The notes: generated by a model from the sequence alone, not told the origin. DNA of 26,375 nucleotides from Verrucomicrobiota bacterium (GCA_019136035.1 JAGVUW010000854.1:1-26375); one strand, 5' to 3'; positions 1-6,923 are shown, numbered from the stretch's first letter. Made by a program: numbers and translations.

Positions 1-126
1 GGCGGCGGCCCCGCCCGGCGCCGCCCCGGCGGCAGCCTGGCGCCGCCCGACCTCCCGGCCCACACCAAAGCCCAGGGTGAAGAGCACGAAGGCCAGTAGA
101 ACACGCGTTATCCAGGTCGTTAGCAT
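1..126 (-). CDS. Membrane-anchored protein, ArsF-like N-terminus (partial)
   Basis: The first 42 codons of a gene that leaves the window at base 1 are open. They encode a short basic start, one hydrophobic segment (about residues 5-22, ITRVLLAFVLFTLGFGVG), a charged stretch (REVGRR) and then an Ala/Gly/Pro-rich linker. This is the layout of a bitopic protein with its body outside the membrane. It starts 19 bp after the stop of the thioredoxin-fusion gene on the same strand, with GGGAG about 11 bases upstream of the ATG, so the two are probably cotranscribed. In ArsR-led clusters of anaerobes this slot and this type of N-terminus often belong to ArsF (annotated as nitrophenyl compound nitroreductase subunit ArsF). 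That name is inferred from context, because the catalytic part is not in the window. Confidence 0.55.
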   Translation of the reverse strand, partial: MLTTWITRVLLAFVLFTLGFGVGREVGRRQAAAGAAPGGAAA

Positions 127-145
127 AGTCAGGAGGTCTCCCGCC

Positions 146-1372
146 TCACTTCGGTGCGCATTCCCCGATCTTGCAGGCCTTCTGGATCTGCTGCGGGGTG
201 AGTTTCATCTTGTCGGCCAGCGACTGCTGGATGGTGATCATCTCGCCGGTCTCGAACGGGTGCGCGTCGAGCCACTTGTGGAGGTTCTCCGGCGTCGTGA
301 AGAAGCCCTGGTGGAAGCATCCCGCCGACACCCACGTGCCGTCGGCGGTCCGGCGCTTGCCGAACCAGGCCACGGCAGTCTTGGGCTCGATCGAGGCGAC
401 CGAGCCGCCCAGGGTCTTGACGGTGATGATCTCACCGGTCAGGCCGTCGGGCTGGCGCACCTCGATGTCCTTGCCGGTGCGCGCGGCGACGCCCATGGCG
501 CAGTGGGCGCAGCATCCCCAGCTCTGCACGCCCTCGATCAGGATCTCAGCGGCGTCCTGGGGATAGACAGCGCGGTCGCAAAAACCGCAGCGATGTGAGA
601 GCTCGTTGGTCTTGAGCGCCGACCAGGCAACCAGGCTGCCGCCGGAACGCCGCATCGCCGCAGTCGCCGCGGCGCGATCCGCGAAGGCCCGAATCCACGG
701 CCGGCCGGTCGCCTCGTCCACGCCCTGGAGGTAGGTGGCCTCCGGCGCGGCGATCAGGTTGCCCGTGGCGTCGTCGGTCACGAAGACCTTCCTCTCGAAA
801 CCGGTCCGGTCCTCGGTCAGGCATGAGTAAAGGATGAAGTAGGTGTGCAGGTCGCGCAGGCGGACGTCGCCCTTGTCGGTGCGCACCACCACGGCCGTCT
901 TGGGGTCGATATCGGCATCGGAGAGGGTGCAGATCTGGTCCTTGCCGCGCGTGTCCTTCGCCGCCGCCTCCCAGCGCTCGATCGTCGGGGCCGCCGCGAC
1001 CCCCAGGTCAAAGCCCAGCTCTTTCCACTTGGCCAGGATGTCCTCTTTCGAGATGAAGCCCTCGTGGCGCCAGAGTTCCTTGCCGTCCGGCGCGAAGAAG
1101 ATCTGCGTCGGGATGGCCTTGATGCCATACTCCTTGCCCTTGGCGGCGTTCTCCTTGATCCAGACATCGATGAACTCGACCTGGAGTCTGCCCGCGTACT
1201 CCTTGGTGAGTTCCTCCAGAATCGGCGCCATCATCTTGCAGGGAATGCAGGCCTTTGACCCCAGATCGAGGAGCTTCGGAGTCTGCGCCGCCAGCGCCAT
1301 AGGCGCGGCCACGGCCAGCAGGCCTGCGGCCAGCACCACCGCCCGGAACGATCCGACTGTGCGTGATCCCAT
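146..1372 (-). CDS. Secreted thioredoxin fused to a Cys-rich NosL/MerB-like domain
   Basis: This 408-residue protein has a signal peptide or membrane anchor (residues 9-28, ending AVAAPMALA). A thioredoxin fold follows (about 32-125) with active-site CIPC (Cys42, Cys45) and the cis-proline segment AIPTQ near residue 88. After a linker with Cys148 and Cys184 comes a second cysteine-rich part (about 255-385) with Cys262-x2-Cys265, then WGCCAHC (Cys287, 288, 291), Cys352 and a segment FFTTPENLHKWLDAHP. That arrangement recalls NosL-type metallochaperones and the last motif of alkylmercury lyases, although neither match is certain. The tail holds Cys400 and Cys405. The start was chosen at the ATG nine bases after AAGGAG; an in-frame ATG three codons earlier abuts that site. 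The protein probably supplies reducing equivalents or binds thiophilic metal outside the cytoplasm, as part of the ArsR cluster. The role of the second domain is inferred. Confidence 0.8.
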   Translation of the reverse strand: MGSRTVGSFRAVVLAAGLLAVAAPMALAAQTPKLLDLGSKACIPCKMMAPILEELTKEYAGRLQVEFIDVWIKENAAKGKEYGIKAIPTQIFFAPDGKELWRHEGFISKEDILAKWKELGFDLGVAAAPTIERWEAAAKDTRGKDQICTLSDADIDPKTAVVVRTDKGDVRLRDLHTYFILYSCLTEDRTGFERKVFVTDDATGNLIAAPEATYLQGVDEATGRPWIRAFADRAAATAAMRRSGGSLVAWSALKTNELSHRCGFCDRAVYPQDAAEILIEGVQSWGCCAHCAMGVAARTGKDIEVRQPDGLTGEIITVKTLGGSVASIEPKTAVAWFGKRRTADGTWVSAGCFHQGFFTTPENLHKWLDAHPFETGEMITIQQSLADKMKLTPQQIQKACKIGECAPK

Positions 1373-1404
1373 GGATGCCATCTCCTTGCCCTGCGGCATG
1401 CCTT

Positions 1405-1426
1405 GCCCCACGGCATGCCGTGGGGC
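1405..1426. repeat. Perfect 22-bp palindrome
   Basis: A perfect palindrome with half-site GCCCCACGGCA lies 33 bp upstream of the thioredoxin-fusion start codon, and its right arm overlaps the first 50-bp tandem repeat. On the minus strand it would fall in the leader of that gene. It could be a protein-binding site or an RNA hairpin; no U-tract follows. Confidence 0.7.
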
Positions 1427-1568
1427 TACTGAGGGGCGCCCCGACCGGGCGCCCCCGACCCCGTAACCCGTGGGGCTACTGAGGGGCGCCCCGATCGGGC
1501 GCCCCGGACCACGGAACCCGTGGGGCTGCTGAGGGGCGCCCCGGACGACGCCCCGGACCACGGCCCGG
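1419..1568. repeat. Three tandem 50-bp repeats with internal hairpin
   Basis: Three copies in exact 50-base register begin at 1419, 1469 and 1519. The shared front half reads CGTGGGGCT(A/G)CTGAGGGG. In copies 1 and 2 it leads into a 9-bp inverted repeat, GGGGCGCCC and GGGCGCCCC, around a 5-base loop. Copy 3 decays after its first 23 bases. A further hairpin-like piece around 1582-1605 looks like a remnant of another copy. The array fills most of the 260-bp gap between the DGC gene and the thioredoxin-fusion gene. No spacers vary as in CRISPR, so this is a simple tandem repeat of unknown function. Confidence 0.85.
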
Positions 1569-1632
1569 AGTACGCCCGAACCGGCGCCCCGACCGGGCGC
1601 CCCGGACTGCAGGCCTTGACCCTCGACGTGTC

Positions 1633-2010
1633 TCAGCAGGCCAGCATCTGGGCGCCTTTGGCGGCGACTTTCGCGATGCTCTCGTCGTTCACCTGGGTCT
1701 TGCCCTTCTCGAGGCCGAGGTCGGCCATCTGGAGGTGCTCGAACTTCTTGAAGCCGGCCTGCTCGAGAGTGTTCTTCGCGCAATTCAGCGGGCAGCCGTC
1801 GATGGCCAGGATCTTGGCCGCCGCTTCGGTGGTTGCCATGATCCCGGAGACACGACCGCCGACGCCGGCCAGACAGAACATCTTGCCGGCACCGTCACGG
1901 GTCAGCTTCCGTGCCGCCTGGTCGGCCACCGCGCCGACATCCGCCGCACCCGAGCACGCGAAGATCAGTTTCGGGGCCGCGCTGCAGGCACATCCGCACG
2001 TCGTTGCCAT
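1633..2010 (-). CDS. DGC-domain putative zinc-binding protein
   Basis: This 125-residue protein contains the signature of the DGC family (IDGCPLNCAKNTLE; Asp-Gly-Cys at about 71-73, then Cys77). It also has a Cys-rich N-terminus (Cys5, 7 and 9), Cys19 in FACSGAADVG and Cys46 in MFCLAGVGG. Family members are small cytoplasmic proteins with conserved cysteines that are presumed to bind a metal; no enzyme activity is established. The start follows AAAGGAAC about 7-8 bases upstream. It lies between the two thioredoxin-fold genes on the same strand, behind arsR, which suggests metal or metalloid handling. The gap behind it carries the 50-bp repeat array and the gap ahead a heptamer repeat, so cotranscription with its neighbours is likely but not proven. 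Confidence 0.85.
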   Translation of the reverse strand: MATTCGCACSAAPKLIFACSGAADVGAVADQAARKLTRDGAGKMFCLAGVGGRVSGIMATTEAAAKILAIDGCPLNCAKNTLEQAGFKKFEHLQMADLGLEKGKTQVNDESIAKVAAKGAQMLAC

Positions 2011-2030
2011 GGTCAGGTTCCTTTCGGGTT

Positions 2031-2079
2031 GGGGACGAGTGTCACGTGTCGAGGGGCGGGTGTCGAGGGTCGGGGGGCG
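2031..2079. repeat. Heptamer tandem repeat, seven degenerate units
   Basis: Seven units in strict 7-base register have the form nGTGTCG alternating with nGGGGCG or nGGGTCG (for example AGTGTCA, CGTGTCG, AGGGGCG, GGTGTCG, AGGGTCG). They sit in the 137-bp gap between the DGC gene and the small thioredoxin gene. No coding role fits. They resemble the short tandemly repeated heptamers known from other bacterial intergenic regions. Confidence 0.7.
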
Positions 2080-2147
2080 GGCAACCGGCCGCCGCGCGAC
2101 AGCAACGCTCACCGGCACCCCGACCGCACTCCGCACTCCCAGCGCCG

Positions 2148-2378
2148 TTACTTCAGGTACCCCTTGATCTGCTCCGCGGTCAGGACCTTGCCGGCGCTCT
2201 TGACCTGGCCGTCGACCGCCAGGGCCGGGGTCATCATCACGCCGAAGGCCATGATCCTGTTGATGTCGGTGACCTTCTCGATCTCGCAGGCCACCCCGAG
2301 CTCTCTCGCCGCCGCCTCGGCATTGGCGGCCAGCGCCTTGCACTTCGGGCACCCGGTTCCCAGAATCTGGATCGTCAT
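2148..2378 (-). CDS. Small thioredoxin-fold disulfide protein (CPKC)
   Basis: This 76-residue protein is a minimal thioredoxin fold: a first strand MTIQILGTG, the redox motif CPKC (Cys10, Cys13), and MMTPALAVDG, which supplies the cis-proline. Size and sequence match the thioredoxin family often annotated as redox-active disulfide protein 2 (archaeal MTH895-like). Members of this family are common partners of ArsR and permease genes and probably act as cytoplasmic dithiol reductants. The ATG follows AGGGGTGA. Extending the frame further upstream adds only arginine-rich sequence without a domain, so the short form is preferred. It is downstream of arsR and upstream of the DGC gene on the same strand. 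Confidence 0.88.
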   Translation of the reverse strand: MTIQILGTGCPKCKALAANAEAAARELGVACEIEKVTDINRIMAFGVMMTPALAVDGQVKSAGKVLTAEQIKGYLK

Positions 2379-2514
2379 TGCTGTCACCCCTGCTTTGCGC
2401 CACGGCAGCCGGCCCCACCGGCGGCGCGACCGTGCCGAATTGGTCAAGATGCCAAGACGCAGCCCCAGCCACACCATTGGACTTGGCGCCCCGGGCTCGT
2501 GGCCGGCCGGCGGA

Positions 2515-2847
2515 TCAGCCTCCTGCTGACTGGGTGACCCGGCTGGCTTCGCGCGCCTGGTTCTCCAGGACCGCTTCGATGCAGCCGAAGAACTTCAGCA
2601 CACAGGGGACCTTCAGCCGGTAGAACACCTGGACGCCGCGTTTGTCGTCCTCGACGAGGCCGGCATTCTTCAGCAGCGTGAGGTGCTTGGAGACCGTCGA
2701 CAGGTCAGCACCGACGAGGTCCCGCAACTCGCAGACGCAGCGTTCGCCGCGGGAGAGTTCCTCGACCATCGCCAGACGACTGGGATGCCCCAGCGCCTTG
2801 ATGACTCTGGCCCTCGCCTCGAGTCGAGCTAAGCTGATCGCGTCCAT
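2515..2847 (-). CDS. arsR: ArsR-family metalloregulatory repressor
   Basis: This 110-residue winged-helix repressor has the alpha-3 metal motif ERCVCELRDLVGA (Cys37, Cys39), as in arsenite-sensing ArsR proteins. The recognition helix region DLSTVSKHLTLLKNAGLV follows, then the wing. It has two further cysteines, Cys82 and Cys89 (VPCVLKFFGCIEAV), which could complete a thiol site; E. coli ArsR instead uses three cysteines within the alpha-3 segment. By family knowledge it would bind operator DNA as a dimer and release it on binding trivalent arsenic or antimony. The start was chosen at the ATG after GAGGT; an upstream in-frame extension crosses the promoter and is rejected. A sigma70-like promoter lies just upstream, so arsR probably heads the unit that includes the thioredoxin and DGC genes. 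Confidence 0.92.
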   Translation of the reverse strand: MDAISLARLEARARVIKALGHPSRLAMVEELSRGERCVCELRDLVGADLSTVSKHLTLLKNAGLVEDDKRGVQVFYRLKVPCVLKFFGCIEAVLENQAREASRVTQSAGG

Positions 2848-2901
2848 CAGACCTCGTTTCCTGACCCTCGACTTCAGAACACCCCCCGGGCCTCCATGGT
2901 C

Positions 2902-2930
2902 ACTATAGCCAGGCCCCCGGCACACCACAA
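2902..2930 (-). promoter_or_regulatory. Promoter of arsR
   Basis: On the minus strand TTGTGG (2925-2930) and TATAGT (2902-2907) are separated by 17 bases, about 55 bases upstream of the arsR start. An inverted repeat GGGCCT (2888-2893) and AGGCCC (2911-2916) brackets the -10 box and could be an autoregulatory operator. Confidence 0.6.
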
Positions 2931-3031
2931 CGGCGACCGTCGCCCGGCCGGCCTTGAAACGCCGCCGGCGGCGGGCGGCGTCCCGCGGCCGCCCGTCGTT
3001 CCGCCCTATCCACCGGCATGGGCCTGATCGC

Positions 3032-4576
3032 TCAACCCGCCAAGGCTCCGAAGATCATCCCGCTGGTGGTGGCCATCACCACGACCAGCGAGACGTAGAC
3101 CACGGTCTTGCCGGTGCCCATGACGCTGCGCAGCACCAGCATGCTCGGCAGCGACAGCGCCGGGCCGGCCAGGAGCAGCGCCAGGGCCGGGCCCTTGCCC
3201 ATACCCGAGCCGATCAGGCCCTGCAGGATCGGCACCTCGGTCAGCGTGGCGAAGTACATGAAGGCGCCGAACAGGCTCGCGAAGACGTTCGTCCAGAACG
3301 GCCACAGGGCGCGGATCAGCGGCTCGACCCCGGCCCCGGCCAGGCCCGTCATGGCCAGGAAGGTATCCGGCTTGGCCCCCACGAGCATCTCGACGTAGCG
3401 GCTGGGGATGACGCCCTCGTGGCCGACCCGACCCAGGAGGAATCCCGCGATCACGACGCCGAAGAAGAGCAGCGGCAGGATCTGCTTGGCAAAGCCCCAG
3501 GTGGCCGAGAACCAGTCACCGGCCTCACCTCTGTCCGTGCCGGTGATGGCGGACAGCCCCACCACCCCGGCGGCGAAGGGAACCATGACCATCAGCCCCT
3601 GCATGGGCAGCACCAGCGCCAGGAGCGCCGCGGGGACCGCCGCCGCCACGACTTTCCACCACGCGATCCCAAGCCAGAGAACGAGTACCAGCCCCAGCGC
3701 CAAGGCAAACCCCGAGGTCACCAGCCACTTGTTCCGCCAGAGCGTCGTCCAGGTGCCCGGAACCGGTGCCTTCGACACGATGGCGGCAGCCGGGACCTCG
3801 ATCTGCCTGCCCTCATCGGCCCCCCCGACCACCTTCAGCGAGTAGGAGGCCCCGGACGCAGCGGGGTCCTCGGGTGCACTCACGACGGTTGCCTCGATGC
3901 ACCGCCCGTCCTGGAGGTGGAAGCGGAAGGCATTCGGCGCGCCCCAGTTGGCGAACACCAGGATGCCAATCATGACCGCGAAGAACACGGCGTTCTGCCA
4001 CAGCGGCCGCTTCACCTCCGGCTCCGGCTGCGACATCTGCGCTTCGGCCTTGGCCGTCTCCTCTTTCCGGTAGATCAGATGCATGAGTACACCGATCACC
4101 ACACTGAAGACGATGGCACCGACCGCACGAGCGATGCCGAGCTGTGGCCCGAGGATGCGGGCGGTCAGGACGATGGCCAGGACGTTGATGGCGGGACCGG
4201 AGTAGAGGAAGGCCGTCGCCGGCCCCAGCCCTGCGCCCATGCGCCAGATGCCCGCAAAGAGCGGCAGCACCGTGCACGAGCAGACCGCCAGGATCGTCCC
4301 GGACACCGACGCAACACCGTAGGCCAGTGCCTTGTTGGCCTTGGGCCCCAGGTACTTCATCACCGAGGTCTGCGAGATGAAGACGCCGATGGCCCCCGCG
4401 ATGAAGAAGGCCGGCACCAGGCAGAGCAGGACGTGTTCCCTGGCATACCACTTCGTCAGATGGAACGCCTCCAGCACCGCACCGTCAAAGCGGGCGCCCC
4501 CCACCGGCAGCCAGAGGAACACCAGGAACCCCCCGACGATCAGTGCCAGCTTCTTGCCTTCCTCACGCCAGTCCAT
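3032..4576 (-). CDS. COG0701 (ArsP-like) permease with soluble insert
   Basis: This 514-residue integral membrane protein belongs to the COG0701/DUF318 permease family, which includes ArsP organoarsenical exporters. Hydrophobic helices occupy about residues 10-25, 47-68, 85-110 and 115-190, and a second block runs from about 285 to the end. The first block carries the family motif CSCTVLPLFAGIWRMGAG (Cys99, Cys101) and FLYSGPAINVLAIV, and the second repeats a related GLAGAGVEPLIRALWP segment. Between the halves, about residues 222-275 form a soluble, strand-rich insert (GRCIEATVV to EVPAAAIVSK). The ATG has AAAGG eight bases upstream. A promoter with an overlapping palindrome precedes it, and it ends 184 bp before arsR, so it has its own transcription start. 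It probably exports a metalloid or thiophilic compound; the substrate is not evident. Confidence 0.85.
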   Translation of the reverse strand: MDWREEGKKLALIVGGFLVFLWLPVGGARFDGAVLEAFHLTKWYAREHVLLCLVPAFFIAGAIGVFISQTSVMKYLGPKANKALAYGVASVSGTILAVCSCTVLPLFAGIWRMGAGLGPATAFLYSGPAINVLAIVLTARILGPQLGIARAVGAIVFSVVIGVLMHLIYRKEETAKAEAQMSQPEPEVKRPLWQNAVFFAVMIGILVFANWGAPNAFRFHLQDGRCIEATVVSAPEDPAASGASYSLKVVGGADEGRQIEVPAAAIVSKAPVPGTWTTLWRNKWLVTSGFALALGLVLVLWLGIAWWKVVAAAVPAALLALVLPMQGLMVMVPFAAGVVGLSAITGTDRGEAGDWFSATWGFAKQILPLLFFGVVIAGFLLGRVGHEGVIPSRYVEMLVGAKPDTFLAMTGLAGAGVEPLIRALWPFWTNVFASLFGAFMYFATLTEVPILQGLIGSGMGKGPALALLLAGPALSLPSMLVLRSVMGTGKTVVYVSLVVVMATTSGMIFGALAG

Positions 4577-4635
4577 AGCACGGACCTTTCACTGCCGGCC
4601 CACCGGCGACTCCGTGCCGGCGCGGTCTGACCGTC

Positions 4636-4664
4636 AATCTATGCGGGTTTGGCCAAATGGCCAA
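4636..4664 (-). promoter_or_regulatory. Permease promoter overlapped by ArsR-like palindrome
   Basis: On the minus strand TTGGCC (4659-4664) and TAGATT (4636-4641) are spaced by 17 bases, 60 bases ahead of the permease ATG. The -35 box is half of the inverted repeat TTGGCCAAATGGCCAA (4649-4664), so a repressor bound there would block the promoter. ArsR is the natural candidate, by inference. Confidence 0.55.
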
Positions 4665-4674
4665 TAATTGCGAG

Positions 4675-4698
4675 AAAAAAGAGACGGTCCGGCCGGAC
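4675..4698 (-). terminator. Possible weak intrinsic terminator of the aldo/keto reductase gene
   Basis: Downstream of the reductase stop, the minus strand has the palindrome GTCCGGCCGGAC (4687-4698), then CGTCTC and six T residues (4675-4680). The stem is short and the T-run is displaced by a few bases, so it may be inefficient. Confidence 0.35.
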
Positions 4699-4714
4699 TG
4701 CCGCGGTGTGTCGC

Positions 4715-5848
4715 TCAGCCCAGGGTCGCCAGTTCCTTGAACATGGCGCGGATCGGCAGCTCGTTCGGGCACTTCGTCTCGCAGGTGCCGCAGTCGTTGC
4801 AGCGGCTCATGGCCTCGGCCGGCGGCAGGCGGCGCAGGCCGTCGCGGGCGGCGTCGGCGAGGCCGTAGGCCTGCCAGTGGCGGTAGAGGTCGAGGTGACG
4901 CGGGATGTTGACACCCTGGGGGCAGGGCAGGCAGTAGCGGCAGCCGGTGCAGAGGCGGTGTCCGAGGCGTTCCCGCAGGCGGTCCAGGCCCTCGCACAGG
5001 CGCTCGAACGGCGCCGCCGCGGCGGGATCGAACGCCTGCACCGTGCGGGCGTTCTGCTCCAGGTGCGCCATGGCGTTCATCCCCGAACAGGCCGTGCTCA
5101 CCGCCGGGTTGGACAGGACGAAGCGGAGGGCCATCTCGGTCGTCGGCAGGTCCATGCCGAGGGCCTCCTTCAGCGTCTCGGATTCGCAGGCCAGGGTGCC
5201 GCCGGCGACCGGGCACATCGCCACCACGCCGACGCCGAGCTCGCCGGCGCGCCGGATGGTCGGCTCGTAGGCGCGGTTGACGAGGTTGTAGGGCACCGTC
5301 AGGGTATCGAAGAGCCCGGTCTCGATGATACGGGTGAAGTTCTCCGGCCGGTCGTGGCCGGTGAAGCCGAGGTACTGCACCAGGCCCTCGTCCTGGGCCT
5401 GCCGCAGGGCCTCGAGCACGCCGCCGCGCTTGAGGAGGTGGCCGATGCGGTCCCAGCCGAACCACCCCACCTGGAAGAACTTGAAGTGCGTCAGGCCGAG
5501 GATGCCGAGCTGGCGCTCGATCTCCTGCCGGAAGCCGAAGGCGGTGGTGTCGGGGTGAATGGCGGCCTTGCCGGAGACGATCACCCCGGCGGTCTTGCCG
5601 ACCAGGCCGGGGGCGGTGCGCTGCTGGCACTGGCCGCCGCAGTACCCGCGCGTGGTCTCGAAGTAGTTGATGCCCATGTCGATGGCCCGCGAGACCAGGG
5701 CCGTGTTGAGGTCCTGATCCTCGGTCAGACGCATGCAGCCGAACGAGAGCGCCGAGACCATCAGCCCGGTCCGCCCCAGGGGACGGTAGCGCATGGCGTC
5801 GTGATTGCGGATGAGCGGCTCGGTGTTGGCTGGAGGGATGACGGCCAT
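4715..5848 (-). CDS. Aldo/keto reductase fused to a 2[4Fe-4S] ferredoxin domain
   Basis: This 377-residue cytoplasmic protein has a TIM-barrel aldo/keto reductase part (about 18-285, starting MRYRPLGRTGLMVSALSFG). A C-terminal ferredoxin-like part follows, with two Cys sets, CTGCRYCLPCP and CNDCGTCETKCPNE (about 300 to 360). In classical members a D-Y-K-H tetrad does catalysis. Here the aligned residues are Glu64 (YFETTRGY), Tyr69, Lys94 (IVSGKA) and Gln126 (FFQVGWF), so the Asp and His are replaced. Extra cysteines in GYCGGQCQQR (Cys70, Cys74) follow the Tyr. This pattern suggests a subfamily with altered chemistry, perhaps electron transfer to or from the clusters. The start was chosen at an ATG with GAGG about 10 bases upstream; a later ATG before RYRPLG has no site. 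It is transcribed away from the pseudopilin genes. Confidence 0.85.
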   Translation of the reverse strand: MAVIPPANTEPLIRNHDAMRYRPLGRTGLMVSALSFGCMRLTEDQDLNTALVSRAIDMGINYFETTRGYCGGQCQQRTAPGLVGKTAGVIVSGKAAIHPDTTAFGFRQEIERQLGILGLTHFKFFQVGWFGWDRIGHLLKRGGVLEALRQAQDEGLVQYLGFTGHDRPENFTRIIETGLFDTLTVPYNLVNRAYEPTIRRAGELGVGVVAMCPVAGGTLACESETLKEALGMDLPTTEMALRFVLSNPAVSTACSGMNAMAHLEQNARTVQAFDPAAAAPFERLCEGLDRLRERLGHRLCTGCRYCLPCPQGVNIPRHLDLYRHWQAYGLADAARDGLRRLPPAEAMSRCNDCGTCETKCPNELPIRAMFKELATLG

Positions 5849-5977
5849 GCTCAGTGCACCTCGCGGGTTTGCCGGCAGGCGCCGGCACGTTGTCCAGATC
5901 GTAACCGCCGGCGGCCACGGCCGAGTGCCCGACGCGTCCCCTGCCGGACGCCGATCAGACCCGTGGCGTTCCACCCG

Positions 5978-6005
5978 ACTCTAGCGGCCCGGACGGCATT
6001 GTCCA
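5978..6005 (-). promoter_or_regulatory. Promoter of the aldo/keto reductase gene
   Basis: On the minus strand TGGACA (6000-6005; 5 of 6 to consensus) and TAGAGT (5978-5983; 4 of 6) are spaced by 16 bases, about 130 bases upstream of the reductase start in a 296-bp divergent gap. No equally good plus-strand promoter for the first pseudopilin was found in that gap. Confidence 0.5.
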
Positions 6006-6144
6006 GCCGCCGAGCCGGCACTTCGAAGCGCGGCTCGACGTGGCGGCAGGCCACTCCGGCGTGTACCTTTCGCGGTCCATGCCTTTGCCGGCGGGGATAT
6101 GCCGTCTCCGCGGCCGGGATCCGCAGTCACGAGGAGAGTGCGCC

Positions 6145-6792
6145 GTGCGACGTCGGAATGCCTTCACGCTGATCGAGCTTCTGGTGGTGATCGCCATCAT
6201 CGCAATCCTGGCCGCGATGCTCCTGCCGGCGCTGGCGAAGGCGCGCGAGAAGGCCCGCCAGATCGCCTGTGTCAACAACCTCAAGCAGATTGCCCTGGGC
6301 TGCCTGATGTATGGGGACGAGTGGGACCGGGTGCCGCCCTCGTATCAGCCCGGCCCGGCCACCTGGGACCGCTGGAATGAGATGATCGAGCCGAGCTACC
6401 CGAAGAACAAGGAGCTCTATCGCTGCCCCAGTTCCCTTGACATCGCCGACGGCCTCAACAGCTATGGCTTCAACGTCAACTACCTCACCTACAACTACCC
6501 CGGCCATCCCGTGGCAGCCGGCGCCTATGGCTACTGGGGTTGCCCCCTGCCGGCGATCGAACAGCCCACCGCGACCATCCTGGTCGGCGACAGCGGCACG
6601 CACTGGGGCACCTCCGCCTGGACTCCCTATCCCGACATGGCCTACGTCATCAGTCCCGCGCTCCCCGACAAGAACTACTGCGTTTACCTCAACCACAATG
6701 GCTTTGGCAACCTGGCCTTCTGCGATGGCCATGTCAGCAGCCACAACGCCTCGTTCTGCGCGACCGCGGCGAATTTCATGGCTGACAAGTAG
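6145..6792 (+). CDS. Type II pseudopilin-like H-X9-DG protein, copy 1
   Basis: This 215-residue protein has a class III prepilin leader. The short basic VRRRNA is followed by FTLIELLVVIAIIAILAAMLLPAL, so prepilin peptidase would cut before Phe7, leaving Glu at +5. The body has KAREKARQIACVNNLKQI and a Cys pair typical of DUF1559-type proteins. The tail contains the H-X9-DG motif exactly (NHNGFGNLAFCDGHVSSHN). Such proteins are very numerous in Planctomycetes and Lentisphaerae; they are thought to be surface-associated, with function mostly unknown. The start is a GTG eight bases after GAGGAG, matching the ATG position in copy 2. No pilus assembly, secretin or prepilin peptidase gene is nearby, so the export machinery is encoded elsewhere. 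Confidence 0.9.
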   Translation: MRRRNAFTLIELLVVIAIIAILAAMLLPALAKAREKARQIACVNNLKQIALGCLMYGDEWDRVPPSYQPGPATWDRWNEMIEPSYPKNKELYRCPSSLDIADGLNSYGFNVNYLTYNYPGHPVAAGAYGYWGCPLPAIEQPTATILVGDSGTHWGTSAWTPYPDMAYVISPALPDKNYCVYLNHNGFGNLAFCDGHVSSHNASFCATAANFMADK

Positions 6793-6923
6793 TCGCCCCC
6801 GCCGCGGGCTCGTCCCGGCCGCGGGACAGCGCGCCCGGGGCAGGCGCGCCGCGCGGGCACCACGGCGGTTCGCGGCGACAGGCGGATGGCGCCGGTGCCG
6901 CCCGCGGCACGGCGCTGGACGCA

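Noticed and set aside
1419..1568. CRISPR array
   Set aside because: The repeats are directly abutting with no unique spacers, and no cas gene is present.
1373..1783. A 137-codon upstream extension of the thioredoxin-fusion gene
   Set aside because: It runs through the 50-bp repeat array, is Arg/Gly/Pro-rich without domain similarity, and would bury a clear signal peptide; AAGGAG lies at the shorter start.
2954..4630. A 558-codon plus-strand open frame opposite the permease
   Set aside because: It is His/Asp/Arg/Gln-rich and low in hydrophobics, the antisense of a GC-rich membrane gene, with no domain similarity.
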